Shown piece after piece: positions 1 through 8,871 of a DNA stretch of 30,149 nucleotides. Position numbers and translations under genes: made by a program. The DNA is from an uncultured Lachnospiraceae bacterium (GTDB lineage Bacteria > Bacillota_A > Clostridia > Lachnospirales > Lachnospiraceae). The notes under the pieces were generated by a model, which saw only the letters and a program-made list of their open reading frames with translations, ran no database searches and was not told the DNA's origin. Each line of letters opens with the position of its first letter. Within the stretch, counting starts at the first letter, position 1. The stretch spans positions 1 to 30,149 of the forward strand of contig CANOBT010000062.1 of NCBI GenBank assembly GCA_947564305.1. The letters run 5' to 3'.

Positions 1-6
1 GTAATA

Positions 7-48
7 GCCCCTTATAGGGGCAGTGCAAGCCACCGGCTAAGCCGGTGG
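7..48. other. Two adjacent stem-loops at the window's left edge
   Basis: Two perfect hairpins lie back to back. The first pairs GCCCC (7-11) with GGGGC (17-21) around a TTATA loop. The second pairs CCACCGGC (30-37) with GCCGGTGG (41-48) around TAA. They lie just beyond the stop codon of the leftward glycosyltransferase gene, but neither strand has a T-run after the stems, so they are not a classical terminator. Paired hairpins like these occur at the ends of IS200/IS605-type elements; no transposase or TnpB is visible here, so that reading is only a guess and the partner would lie outside the window. Confidence 0.45.
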
Positions 49-79
49 TCTTGACATATCCTATGAGATTTATATGCGT

Positions 80-1060
80 TCATTTTTTGAGGATTTTTCT
101 TTCGCACCAGTCTTGTACATAGCAAAATGTGTATTTTATCATCTGCGTTTCTATTTTAATATAAGATAAGATATTCCGGGAACGGAACCGGACTTTTCTG
201 CATTTCTTCATGCCATGGATTCCTTCCAGAAGCCCCTGGATATAATCTTTTCCAAATCCAATCTTATAGAAGAATATCCCTTTCATGAAATATCCTGCCA
301 GCAGAGGCAGACTGTTAAGGACTAACTGCGGAAGCGGCATATTTTTATAAATGAGCCAGATACTGTTCCTTGCGGATGTCTTAACTTTGAAACTGTTATA
401 CTTTGAACCGCTTGTCCCGCTGCCTACATGATACACAACGGCATCGGGACAGTACAGATTCTTATATCCATAAATCTTAGCACGATATCCGATGTCGATA
501 TCTTCCAGATATGCAAAATGAGTTTCATCGAAATATCCAATCTTCCGAAATACGCTCCGTCGGTAAATAGCGGCTCCGGCACAGGCGGAGAAGACTTCTT
601 CCGGTTTGGCGTAATTGTCTGCCGGCCGGCCGGCTCCTCTGGCAACGCCCCAGCCCAGTAATGTATAGAGATCGCCTGCACCATCGATCAGATCAGGATG
701 ATGCATCTGGAGCATCTTGCTGCTGACTGAGAAAATGCGGGGAGAACGCTCGGCTGCTTTTAACAATTCCTCTACAAAATGCGGATCCACAGTGGTATCA
801 TTGTTCAACAATATGACATAAGGAGTGCGGGAATGACGGATTCCTGCATTTACCGCAGTACTGAAGCCATAATTTTTATCTAAAGAGATTAGTTTGATAT
901 CAGAATAATTTTCCTTGATATATTCTATGCTGCCATCGGCTGAGTGATTGTCCACGACAAGAACCTCAAAGTCAGTGCAGCTTTGCTTTGAAAGGGAGTC
1001 CAGACAAGGTTTCAGGAAATGCTTTCCGTTATAATTTGGAATAATAATTGTTATTTTCAT
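80..1060 (-). CDS. Glycosyltransferase family 2
   Basis: A cytoplasmic, probably membrane-associated GT-A fold glycosyltransferase that would transfer a sugar from a nucleotide-sugar donor to a growing surface polysaccharide. Translation from the ATG at 1060 gives 326 aa beginning MKITIIIPNYNG, the usual GT2 start. Other GT2 hallmarks are VVDNHSADGS near residue 40, a metal/nucleotide-binding NNDTTVDP segment near residue 88, and an acceptor-side YLEDIDIGYRAK motif near residue 185. The overall pattern resembles the WcaA/rhamnosyltransferase-like group. A GAGG ribosome site lies about 6 nt before the ATG, so I prefer it to the in-frame TTG at 1072. It is the only leftward surface gene here and diverges from the acyltransferase gene. 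Donor and acceptor cannot be read from the sequence. Confidence 0.9.
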   Translation of the reverse strand: MKITIIIPNYNGKHFLKPCLDSLSKQSCTDFEVLVVDNHSADGSIEYIKENYSDIKLISLDKNYGFSTAVNAGIRHSRTPYVILLNNDTTVDPHFVEELLKAAERSPRIFSVSSKMLQMHHPDLIDGAGDLYTLLGWGVARGAGRPADNYAKPEEVFSACAGAAIYRRSVFRKIGYFDETHFAYLEDIDIGYRAKIYGYKNLYCPDAVVYHVGSGTSGSKYNSFKVKTSARNSIWLIYKNMPLPQLVLNSLPLLAGYFMKGIFFYKIGFGKDYIQGLLEGIHGMKKCRKVRFRSRNILSYIKIETQMIKYTFCYVQDWCERKILKK

Positions 1061-1080
1061 AAATAACCTCAATTCTTCAA

Positions 1081-1212
1081 TTTGGTGACATTTATAAATT
1101 TAGGAAGTGCGCTGATGCGCACGCAGGTCATCAACCCTTCGGGTTGGTGACACTAATTACAAGGAAGTGCGCTGATGTGCACGCAGGTCATCAACCCTTT
1201 GGTTTGGTGACA
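1081..1212. repeat. 60-bp tandem repeat with two hairpins per unit
   Basis: Two near-identical units repeat with an exact 60-bp period (1102-1153 and 1162-1212), and a partial copy of the unit's tail (TTTGGTGACA) begins at 1081. Each unit has a short hairpin GTGCGC-TGAT-GCGCAC followed by a longer one whose arms are GTCATCAACCC and GGGTTGGTGAC around TTC (11 pairs including one G-U in copy 1). The base change in the short stem of copy 2 (GTGCAC) keeps pairing as G-U, which suggests structure at the RNA level. The array fills the 306-bp divergent gap between the glycosyltransferase and acyltransferase genes. Apart from this array I see only weak promoter-like sequence in that gap. Confidence 0.8.
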
Positions 1213-1366
1213 TTTATTATAACAGATGTGTGTGGGAGTTTCCAGTCCTTTATCTTGCAAAGTGCCTTTGTTTATGCTAAACTTGTTTCGATTATTTTCT
1301 CATTCGATGCTGCGTGGGATAGTATGCGGGTCAAGTACATTTGAAAGAAAGCAGGCGATTGCATAA

Positions 1367-2434
1367 ATGGAGGAGTCAAAGCAGAGAGACAATTTTTCCA
1401 ATAATGTTATCTGGTATAACTTTATATTGTGCATTCTTGTGGTTTTTATCCACGCACGTAATGATGGTGTATTTACAGCACCGGTGGTGATTTTTGGAGT
1501 TCCCATATTTAATGAAATAGAGTCTTTTTTAGCTGTAGATATTGCCGGGGCGGCTGTGGGAAGTTTTTATCTTTGTTCCGGGTATCTATTTTTCCGCAGT
1601 TATTCCTGGAATAAGGTGCTGGCCAAATATAAGAGCCGTGTACAAGGTATTCTGATTCCTTATATTTTATGGAACCTGATTTATTTTTCTATCCATGTCA
1701 TAATCTCACATATTCCGGAACTGTCAGAAATATTTCAGGAACCGCCGATTTCTGTTACCTGGAGAGCTGTTCTGGATGCAGTGCTGAATTACCGATACTG
1801 TGCATTCCTGTGGTTTTTACAGTTTTTGATTCTGTATGCGGCGATTTCTCCGGTGATCTATCTTCTGATTCGAAATTCTGGTTTAGGCGCAGCAGCAATT
1901 CTGGTGGTATTATTTACAGCCTGTACGAATATAATTAAAAATGAACAGGCAGCGGCAGTTATAAACTGGATGGTGCTGTACATGCTTGGAGGATATATCG
2001 GAATTCATTACAGAACGTCTGTAGAGTCAAAAAAAGTGAGTACAAAGATTCTTTTGGGCGCCGTGGTTCTGGCATTTGCGGCATTCTGGATCCGCAAAGG
2101 ATTTCCTTCTGTTTTTGGAGTGCTGTTTTATTCCTTTGCATTTGCGGCCGCCTTATGGTGTCTGGCAGCCTGGGAAAAAGGAGACAGAAAAGGATATACC
2201 ATGCCGCTGGCAAGGGAGTGGCAGAAAAATACTTTTGCCGTATATATGACCCACTTTATTATCGTGCAGGCGGCAAATGCGGTTGTAAGCCGCTGTGTGA
2301 CCCGTTCCATGTGGATGGGAATCATACTGTTCTTTAGTCTTCCGTTCATTTGCTTTGGAGCAGTATGTCTGGCAAAGAAAATCTGCGGGAATGGAAGATG
2401 GTTTCTATGGAAGATTCTCATGGGCAGACGCTAG
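1367..2434 (+). CDS. Acyltransferase family 3 membrane protein
   Basis: An integral membrane acyltransferase of the OafA/WecH/NodX type, which moves acetyl or other acyl groups onto sugars of surface polysaccharides. The 355-aa protein is a run of about ten hydrophobic segments. The first (residues about 14-30) ends in FIHARND, which holds the conserved histidine (H29) expected in this family, and LAVDIAGAAVGSFYLCSGYLF follows, matching the usual 'F..SGYL' segment. No separate periplasmic SGNH domain is present, so it is the short form. The ribosome site is poor (GCAGG about 12 nt before the ATG). The surrounding glycosyltransferase genes suggest it decorates the same glycopolymer; its acyl donor and acceptor sugar are unknown. 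Confidence 0.82.
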   Translation: MEESKQRDNFSNNVIWYNFILCILVVFIHARNDGVFTAPVVIFGVPIFNEIESFLAVDIAGAAVGSFYLCSGYLFFRSYSWNKVLAKYKSRVQGILIPYILWNLIYFSIHVIISHIPELSEIFQEPPISVTWRAVLDAVLNYRYCAFLWFLQFLILYAAISPVIYLLIRNSGLGAAAILVVLFTACTNIIKNEQAAAVINWMVLYMLGGYIGIHYRTSVESKKVSTKILLGAVVLAFAAFWIRKGFPSVFGVLFYSFAFAAALWCLAAWEKGDRKGYTMPLAREWQKNTFAVYMTHFIIVQAANAVVSRCVTRSMWMGIILFFSLPFICFGAVCLAKKICGNGRWFLWKILMGRR

Positions 2435-2544
2435 AACAGGATGGAGCGTTTCGCAAAAACAGGTGTATTCTGCCGGGAGGCTTTGGGATTATTACGAATT
2501 TATTAACAATAAATAACAAGAATGTGTAAAATTAGTGTTTTTAC

Positions 2545-2573
2545 TTGTTCTTTCCGGCAGGATATTGTATGAT
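2545..2573 (+). promoter_or_regulatory. Sigma-A promoter for the second GT2 gene
   Basis: TTGTTC (2545-2550) and TATGAT (2568-2573) are separated by exactly 17 nt, giving a start near 2580 and a short leader before the ATG at 2619. Nothing else in the 184-bp gap looks like a gene. Confidence 0.6.
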
Positions 2574-2618
2574 ATTTAAACAAAAATGGAATGAATTATA
2601 ATCAGGGAGTTAAAATAG

Positions 2619-3548
2619 ATGGCAGAATTTAAAGTGGTTGATATTATTCTTCCGGTATGCAATCCGGATGAAAGGACGGTTCAGGCTGTAAAGCGGCTGC
2701 TGAAGCAGACTTATCCCCTGAACCGTATTTATATCCTCCATACGGATAAAGGTGTGTTTCCAGGGGAGCTTGAGACATTGTCAGAGAAGATCCATATTAC
2801 CCATATCCGTCCGGAACAATTCGATCACGGCGGCACAAGGCATCAGGGTGCTATGATGTCCCATGCACAGTTTTTGATTTATATGACGCAGGATGCTCTG
2901 CCTGTAAATGAGACTCTGGTGGAGAATCTGATGAAGGCATTTGAAGACGAAAAGGTGGGGGCGGTGTATGCAAGGCAGATTCCGGCACCGGACTGCGGAG
3001 CAATCGAGCGTTTTAACAGAAACTTTAATTATCCGGCAAAAAGCCGGGTGAAATCGGAGGAAGATCTGGGGGAACTGGGAATCAAGACCTATTTCTGCTC
3101 TAATACATGTGCCGTGTACCGTAAATCTGTATATATGTCATTGGGCGGCTTTGAAACCAGGGTCATATTTAATGAAGATATGATCATGGCCGGACGGATT
3201 ATACAGTCAGGATATAAGATTGCATACGCAGCGGACGCACAGGTTATCCATTCACACCATGACAGCAGCATCAAGCTGTTTAAGCGCAGTTTTGATATGG
3301 CGGTGTCACAGGCAGAACACCCGGAAATTTTCGAGGGGATTCCTCCGGAAAAGGAAGGAATCCGGTTGGTGAAGGAGTCTTTTTTCCACCTCCTGAAGAT
3401 TGGAAAACCCTGGCTTGTGCCGCGCCTGTTTATACAAAGCGGTTTTAAATATCTGGGATACAGAATCGGAAAAAATTACCGGAGACTGCCGAAGAGGATT
3501 ATTATGTTATGCACGATGAACCCGGGATATTGGAGCAGCGGACAATAA
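2619..3548 (+). CDS. Glycosyltransferase family 2, rhamnosyltransferase-like
   Basis: A 309-aa GT2 enzyme that would add a sugar, possibly rhamnose, to a surface polysaccharide intermediate. The N-terminus VVDIILPVCNPD is the usual nucleotide-binding beta strand. FDHGGTRHQGA near residue 70 is a close match to the FDHGGTRNxGA segment typical of bacterial rhamnosyltransferases. TQDALP near residue 92 occupies the metal-binding DxD region, and FNEDMIMAGRI near residue 185 fits the acidic catalytic-base region. An AGGGAG ribosome site precedes the ATG, and a good promoter lies 46 nt upstream. Donor identity is inferred from motif similarity alone; no rhamnose-synthesis genes are in the window. 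Confidence 0.87.
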   Translation: MAEFKVVDIILPVCNPDERTVQAVKRLLKQTYPLNRIYILHTDKGVFPGELETLSEKIHITHIRPEQFDHGGTRHQGAMMSHAQFLIYMTQDALPVNETLVENLMKAFEDEKVGAVYARQIPAPDCGAIERFNRNFNYPAKSRVKSEEDLGELGIKTYFCSNTCAVYRKSVYMSLGGFETRVIFNEDMIMAGRIIQSGYKIAYAADAQVIHSHHDSSIKLFKRSFDMAVSQAEHPEIFEGIPPEKEGIRLVKESFFHLLKIGKPWLVPRLFIQSGFKYLGYRIGKNYRRLPKRIIMLCTMNPGYWSSGQ

Positions 3549-3563
3549 AAAGAAAAAAATAGA

Positions 3564-3592
3564 TTGATGTTTTGATTAAAATATTGTACTAT
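3564..3592 (+). promoter_or_regulatory. Sigma-A promoter for the LCP gene
   Basis: TTGATG (3564-3569), a 17-nt AT-rich spacer and TACTAT (3587-3592) form a plausible promoter. The transcript would carry a leader of about 95 nt before the ATG at 3694. Confidence 0.55.
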
Positions 3593-3693
3593 AAGTAATG
3601 ACGATTATCAGGAGAATACTTATTTCTGCAATGAAAATGAATTTTTAGAGATACGGCCAGGCATGGACGATATATACATGGAAAGGGTATATT

Positions 3694-5211
3694 ATGGCAG
3701 ATAAAACAGTACGCCCCGCTTCAGCCAAGAGGGCAGGAAGGGCACCAGTGAGGAGTTCGTCAGGAAACAGAGCAGGAAAAAGCCGGGACGGCCGCAGGCG
3801 TCCGCCTTCTGGAAAAGGAAATCCAAAAGTAAGAAAAAAGAAAAAGAGCGGAATGTCTATATTAGCTAAGATTGCACTGGTTCTGTGTGTTCTGCTGCTT
3901 CTTGTGGTATTAGCGGCAATTGCAATCGTTTATAATAAGATAAATAAACTGGATTTTACGGAGTTGGACCCGGATAAGCTGAGTATCAGTGATGAACTGC
4001 AGTACGATGAAACAGGATATCTGAATGTTGCGCTGTTCGGCCTGGATACCAGGGAAAACGACGAGGAGATGGGTTCGAGAAGCGACACGATAATCATTGC
4101 GAGCCTGAACCGGGAGACAAAAGAGGTGAAGATGTCCTCCATCTACCGGGATACGCTGATGCAGATGGATGACAAGACCTATAATAAGGCGAATGCGGCA
4201 TATGCCTTTGGTGAAGAGGAAGAGGCGGTTGCCATGCTCAACCGGAACCTGGATATGGACATCATGCATTATGTGACGGTGGACTTTTCAGCCTTGGTTG
4301 ACGTGATTGATGCCTTAGACGGGATTGATATCGAGGTCACTGAAGAGGAAATTCCATATCTGAATAATTATTCGGTAGAAATCATAGAAAATACAGGCGT
4401 GGATACATGGGAGATCACAGAACCGGGATACCAGCATCTGACCGGCGTGCAGGCAACGGCATATGCACGTATCCGATACGGAGGAGGAGATGACTTCCGG
4501 CGCACGGAACGGCAGAGGGAGGTATTAACGAAAATTGCGGAGAAAGCCCAGGGAGCAAGCCTTGGATCTTTGAACACAATTATTGACCGTGTATTTCCGA
4601 AAATCAGGACTAACTTTACACTTCCGGAGATTCTTGCCTATGCGAAGGATGTAAAAAAATACCAGATTGGGGAGTCGGGTGGATTTCCGTACGATGTAGA
4701 AGCTATGGATTACGGCAATGCGGGAAACGTACTGGTTCCTCTGAATCTGGAGTATAATGTTAAGGAACTCCATAAATTTCTGTTTGGAGAGAACGGATAT
4801 TCACCGACTTCGACGCTGTGTGATATCAGCGACGAGATTATTTATCTGAGCGGTATGGGGGCTGATTACAGCGGCGGCGACGGAAGCGGAACCTACGGGA
4901 ACGGATATCAGGACAGCTATGGTTCCGGAGACGGTACGTACAGCGGCTATGGTGACAGCGGGTATTCCAACGGAACGGAATATGATGAGTACGGCAATGC
5001 TATAGGCAGCGGCAGCGATAATGGTTACGGCGGCGACTACAGCGGCTCCGGTGGTGACTATGGCTATGGAGACGGCACAGGTACGAGCGGCGGTGATGGC
5101 GGTGACTACAGTGGCTCAAATGGCGACTACACCGGAGGAGGTACGGATACAGGCAGCGGTGATTATTCCGGCGGTGATTATGGCACCAATACGGGAAATG
5201 ACTATTATTAA
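3694..5211 (+). CDS. LCP family (LytR-CpsA-Psr) glycopolymer ligase with Gly/Tyr-rich tail
   Basis: LCP proteins attach teichoic acids or capsular polysaccharides from undecaprenyl carriers to peptidoglycan on the outer face of the membrane. This 505-aa protein has a strongly basic cytoplasmic N-terminus (residues 1-52, rich in Arg/Lys), one membrane segment (about 54-80), and a full LCP domain from about residue 105. LCP motifs visible are LFGLDTRE, SRSDTIIIASLN, the conserved arginine in SSIYRDTL, and YARIRYGGGDDFRRTERQR. From about residue 391 to the end it has a low-complexity tail of Gly, Ser, Tyr and Asp, not part of the catalytic fold. GAAAGGG precedes the ATG by 6 nt. The context of glycosyltransferases supports a role in wall attachment of the local polymer. 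Confidence 0.92.
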   Translation: MADKTVRPASAKRAGRAPVRSSSGNRAGKSRDGRRRPPSGKGNPKVRKKKKSGMSILAKIALVLCVLLLLVVLAAIAIVYNKINKLDFTELDPDKLSISDELQYDETGYLNVALFGLDTRENDEEMGSRSDTIIIASLNRETKEVKMSSIYRDTLMQMDDKTYNKANAAYAFGEEEEAVAMLNRNLDMDIMHYVTVDFSALVDVIDALDGIDIEVTEEEIPYLNNYSVEIIENTGVDTWEITEPGYQHLTGVQATAYARIRYGGGDDFRRTERQREVLTKIAEKAQGASLGSLNTIIDRVFPKIRTNFTLPEILAYAKDVKKYQIGESGGFPYDVEAMDYGNAGNVLVPLNLEYNVKELHKFLFGENGYSPTSTLCDISDEIIYLSGMGADYSGGDGSGTYGNGYQDSYGSGDGTYSGYGDSGYSNGTEYDEYGNAIGSGSDNGYGGDYSGSGGDYGYGDGTGTSGGDGGDYSGSNGDYTGGGTDTGSGDYSGGDYGTNTGNDYY

Positions 5212-5314
5212 ACTGTGTGCTATAGGGACTGTGGAATATGCCGAAGATGTAACTTTGAAAAATCTTGTGAAGGAAATATAAATACGAGCAATACGGAAGA
5301 AGAGGGTATATATT

Positions 5315-6733
5315 ATGAAGAAAAGAGTAAACAGATGGATTGTAATGATTGCCGCAGTGTGCGCTATGCTGCTTTTTCCGGTTATGACCGGTTACGCTGC
5401 GGACGGAACATTGATGTTATCAGACCCTGAAGGCAGTGTGGGTGGGGATATTCCTCTTTCTATACGGGTGGACGGCGGAGGTCAGCCGATTGGCGATGTC
5501 AATGTTACATTGAACTATGATACGGCGATGTTGGAATTTGTAAACGGAACCAACGCAGAAGGCGGTGAAGGGACGGTCAATTTGTCAATCTCCGGTACGG
5601 GAGCAGAAACGGAATTAGTTTTTAACCTGATGTTCCGTGGGGTTGCAGAGGGAACTTCCACTATCAGTGTTGCCGAATCCACAGCCTATTTGTTTTCCGA
5701 TGAGGTTTTAAACCTTACAGCAGGAGAGTCCACGGTTACAATCGGGGTCGGGGATGGATCTGCTCCATCTTCTGAACCGACCGAGCGTGTGCTCGGACAG
5801 GAGAGCATTGAGATTGGCGGAGAGTATTATGCAATTTATGAGAACTTTACAGATGCATTGATTCCGACAGGATTTTCAAGGACTACGGCACAGTATGCCG
5901 GCACAGAACATTCTGCAATCATGCAGGATGCTACCGGAAAGGTCATCTTTTTCATGGTGGCGGGTGAGTCGGATCCGATTATGGCCGTATATAATGAAAG
6001 TGACAGCACTTTTATCAGGGCAGAACGTGTAGATGTTTCGGATGCATTCTATCTTTTGATTCTGGCATCCGGGGACGGAAGTACACTTCCGGCGGAATTT
6101 ACAGAGACCACATTGTCTTTGCATGACGTGAATTTCCCGGCATGGCAGAATATGGAGTCCATGGACTTTTATCTGGTGTATGCACTGAGCAGCAGCGGTA
6201 CGGAAGGATTTTACCAGTATGATCAGATAGACATGACGTATCAGAGATATGTTGCTCCTCAGCAGACGCCGGAAGCGGAGCCGGAAGAGGAGGAGGACAA
6301 TTCTCTTCTGGGTAAGATTGAAGGAATCATCAGCGACAACCTGATCATCATCGGTGCGGCAGCGGCAGTGATAGTTCTGATTTTGTTTATCATTATTATT
6401 GTATTAGCTGTAAAACTGGGCCGCAGAAATGCGGAACTGGATGACATTTACGCGGGGAACGATGATGATGACAGGCCGAAGGTTAAAAAATCATCCAGGA
6501 ATCAGTTTGTCGGGTATGACGATGAAGATGATGGTGAAGAGGATGACTTCATGGACGATGATTATGATGATGCCGGCTACGATGACGACGGCTATGATGA
6601 TGAATACTATGACGATGATGACGAATACGATGATTATGACGATGATGAAGATGATGTCAAGGAGTATGCTCCGGGAAAATCTTCTTCCGGGAAAAAAGAT
6701 TCCTATGATGATATAGACTTTATAGATGTGTGA
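5315..6733 (+). CDS. Cohesin-domain membrane protein with acidic cytoplasmic tail
   Basis: A 472-aa surface protein of unknown exact role. Residues 1-29 form a signal peptide ending near GYAA. Residues about 30-145 look like a cohesin/carbohydrate-binding-type beta sandwich: repeated Gly-rich strands, the 'LNYDTAMLEFV' strand pattern, and 'LVFNLMFRGVAEGTSTISV'. A second extracellular region (about 160-320) is unrecognised. A single strong membrane segment follows (about 343-370), then about 100 residues dominated by Asp, Glu and Tyr. Topology therefore puts the cohesin domain outside and the acidic tail inside. GAAGAGG precedes the ATG. It sits 103 bp after the LCP gene with no clear terminator between, so the two are probably co-transcribed. 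No dockerin partner is in the window. Confidence 0.75.
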   Translation: MKKRVNRWIVMIAAVCAMLLFPVMTGYAADGTLMLSDPEGSVGGDIPLSIRVDGGGQPIGDVNVTLNYDTAMLEFVNGTNAEGGEGTVNLSISGTGAETELVFNLMFRGVAEGTSTISVAESTAYLFSDEVLNLTAGESTVTIGVGDGSAPSSEPTERVLGQESIEIGGEYYAIYENFTDALIPTGFSRTTAQYAGTEHSAIMQDATGKVIFFMVAGESDPIMAVYNESDSTFIRAERVDVSDAFYLLILASGDGSTLPAEFTETTLSLHDVNFPAWQNMESMDFYLVYALSSSGTEGFYQYDQIDMTYQRYVAPQQTPEAEPEEEEDNSLLGKIEGIISDNLIIIGAAAAVIVLILFIIIIVLAVKLGRRNAELDDIYAGNDDDDRPKVKKSSRNQFVGYDDEDDGEEDDFMDDDYDDAGYDDDGYDDEYYDDDDEYDDYDDDEDDVKEYAPGKSSSGKKDSYDDIDFIDV

Positions 6734-6833
6734 TGAATGCCAGGCAGCAGTGCGGCAGATGTGGATACACCTGCGCGCGGCTGCCGTCAGGCGTTTTATA
6801 GAGATTAATATATTATGGGTTTAGGAGAGGCTT

Positions 6834-8660
6834 ATGTGTGGGATAGTCGGATATGTAGGGAAACGGCCGGCAGCCCCAATCCTGTTGGACGGGCTTGGCA
6901 GGCTGGAGTACAGAGGATATGATTCCGCCGGGATTGCAATCTGTGACAGCGGAAATATCCAGATGAAGAAAGCGAAGGGAAGATTAAAGGTTCTCAGTGA
7001 GCTGACCCATGACGGGGAGATTTTTCCGGGCCGCCTGGGAATCGGCCATACCCGCTGGGCAACACACGGCGAACCTTCGGATGTAAATGCACATCCTCAT
7101 TTCAATGCAGATAACAGTATTGTGGTAGTACATAATGGAATTATTGAAAATTATCTGAAGCTGAAGAAGAAGCTGACAGACAAGGGTTATCAGTTCCTTT
7201 CTGATACGGATACGGAAGTGATTGCACACCTGTTGGATTATTATTACAATGGGAACCCAATGCAGGCAATCATTAAGATTATGCACCGGATGGAAGGATC
7301 TTATGCTCTTGGTATTATGTTTAAAGATCATCCGGAGGAGCTGTATGCGGTGCGGAAAGACAGTCCCCTGATTGTGGGGCATGCAAAGGATGGCTGTATT
7401 ATTGCATCGGATGTGCCTGCTGTCTTGAAATATACGAGGGATGTTTATTTTATTGAAAATGAAGAAATCGTCTGCATGAAACAGGATTCCATGGAGTTCT
7501 TTAATGTGGATGAGGAGCCGGTAGAGAAGCAGCCCGTACATATTGAATGGGATGTGGATGCGGCAGAAAAGGGCGGCTATGAGCATTTCATGCTGAAGGA
7601 AATGTATGAGCAGCCGAAAGCAATCACGGATACCTTTTCACCGCGGCTGAAAGGTAACAAAATTGTTATAGAAGAACTTGCGATGTCGGACGAGGAAATC
7701 TTAAACATCCGAAAGATTATGATTGTGGCGTGCGGTTCGGCATATCACGCAGGAGTGACAGGAAAATATGTACTGGAGGGGATGGCACGGATTCCTGTGG
7801 AGGTGGATCTTGCTTCGGAATACCGCTACCGGAATCCTTTGATTGAAGAAGGCACACTGACTATTATCATCAGCCAGTCCGGAGAGACGGCGGATTCTCT
7901 TGCTGCACTCAGAGATTCCAGGGAACGGGGGGCGAGAGTGTTGGGAGTTGTCAATGTGGTGGGAAGTTCCATTGCGAGGGAGGCGGACAACGTCATCTAT
8001 ACATGGGCTGGTCCGGAGATTGCCGTGGCTACGACCAAGGCATATTCCTGCCAGCTGATTGCGCTGTATCTGCTTGCAATGAAGTTTGCGCAGGTGAGAA
8101 AGACAATCACCGAGACAGAGTTAGAAGGATGTATTGAGGATCTGAAGAGGATTCCGGACCAGGTAGAGATGCTTCTGAACAATAAGAACCGTATCCAGAA
8201 GTTTGCAAACCGTTATCTGGCGGCAAGGGATGTATTCTTTATTGGGCGGGGGATTGATTATGCGATTTCCCTGGAGGGCTCTTTGAAATTAAAGGAGATA
8301 TCCTACATTCATTCAGAAGCATATGCAGCGGGGGAATTGAAACACGGCACGATTTCTCTGATTGAGGAAGGGACGCTTGTGGCGGCGGTCCTGACGCAGG
8401 AGAATCTTTATAAAAAGATGATCAGCAATATGGTGGAAGTCCGGACCAGGGGGGCATTTGTCCTGGCGGTGACGAATGAGGGCAACCATGAGATCAGGAA
8501 AGCAGCGGACTATGTGGTATATATCCCGGAGACCAACCGGTATTTTACGAATTCTCTGGCAATCATTCCGCTGCAGCTGTTTGCTTATTATATTTCAGTC
8601 GGAAAAGGATGCGACGTGGATAAACCAAGGAATCTGGCGAAATCGGTGACGGTGGAGTAA
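6834..8660 (+). CDS. glmS: Glutamine--fructose-6-phosphate aminotransferase (isomerizing)
   Basis: Makes glucosamine-6-phosphate from fructose-6-phosphate and glutamine, the first committed step to UDP-GlcNAc and so to peptidoglycan and surface polysaccharides. The 608-aa length is normal. The N-terminus MCGIVGYVG exposes the catalytic Cys2 of the class II glutaminase domain. GHTRWATHGEPSDVNAHPH and VVHNGIIENY are further glutaminase motifs. Two SIS sugar-isomerase domains fill the C-terminal 350 residues (ACGSAYHAG, SQSGETADSLAA, AGELKHGTISLIEEG). The protein ends DKPRNLAKSVTVE, the typical catalytic C-tail. AGGAGAGG precedes the ATG. The 100-nt upstream gap does not show the glmS ribozyme core, so regulation is not the usual Firmicute type as far as I can see. 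Confidence 0.98.
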   Translation: MCGIVGYVGKRPAAPILLDGLGRLEYRGYDSAGIAICDSGNIQMKKAKGRLKVLSELTHDGEIFPGRLGIGHTRWATHGEPSDVNAHPHFNADNSIVVVHNGIIENYLKLKKKLTDKGYQFLSDTDTEVIAHLLDYYYNGNPMQAIIKIMHRMEGSYALGIMFKDHPEELYAVRKDSPLIVGHAKDGCIIASDVPAVLKYTRDVYFIENEEIVCMKQDSMEFFNVDEEPVEKQPVHIEWDVDAAEKGGYEHFMLKEMYEQPKAITDTFSPRLKGNKIVIEELAMSDEEILNIRKIMIVACGSAYHAGVTGKYVLEGMARIPVEVDLASEYRYRNPLIEEGTLTIIISQSGETADSLAALRDSRERGARVLGVVNVVGSSIAREADNVIYTWAGPEIAVATTKAYSCQLIALYLLAMKFAQVRKTITETELEGCIEDLKRIPDQVEMLLNNKNRIQKFANRYLAARDVFFIGRGIDYAISLEGSLKLKEISYIHSEAYAAGELKHGTISLIEEGTLVAAVLTQENLYKKMISNMVEVRTRGAFVLAVTNEGNHEIRKAADYVVYIPETNRYFTNSLAIIPLQLFAYYISVGKGCDVDKPRNLAKSVTVE

Positions 8661-8703
8661 GCTCCGGTCAGCCTGAAATGATTTTTATTCCCGCAAAGCC
8701 TGC

Positions 8704-8732
8704 TTGCTGCGTGGGATATTGAGTTCTATAAT
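8704..8732 (+). promoter_or_regulatory. Sigma-A promoter for the phosphoglycerol transferase gene
   Basis: TTGCTG (8704-8709) and a perfect TATAAT (8727-8732) are 17 nt apart. The leader would be about 130 nt long. It contains an open 33-codon stretch (8774-8875) that ends in an ATGA overlap with the downstream gene but lacks a ribosome site. Confidence 0.6.
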
Positions 8733-8871
8733 ATAATAAAAAATACAAGAGAACGGTACTGCATTGTGTTTCGATGAAAGCAGATGTGGTTTTGCCGGAT
8801 CACACAGGATGCGGCGGATTGCACAGTGTCGTGAACGAAAACGGATGCAGTACTGAAAATACGAGGAAAAG

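Noticed and set aside
7..48. Terminator for the leftward glycosyltransferase gene
   Set aside because: Strong stems, but no T-run on the minus strand after them.
1081..1212. A short CRISPR array
   Set aside because: The 60-bp period consists of nearly identical long units with only about 8-10 variable bases between them, with internal hairpins and no cas genes nearby.
6734..6833. A glmS ribozyme before glmS
   Set aside because: The gap is only 100 nt, shorter than the ribozyme core needs, and the conserved core strings and cleavage context are absent.
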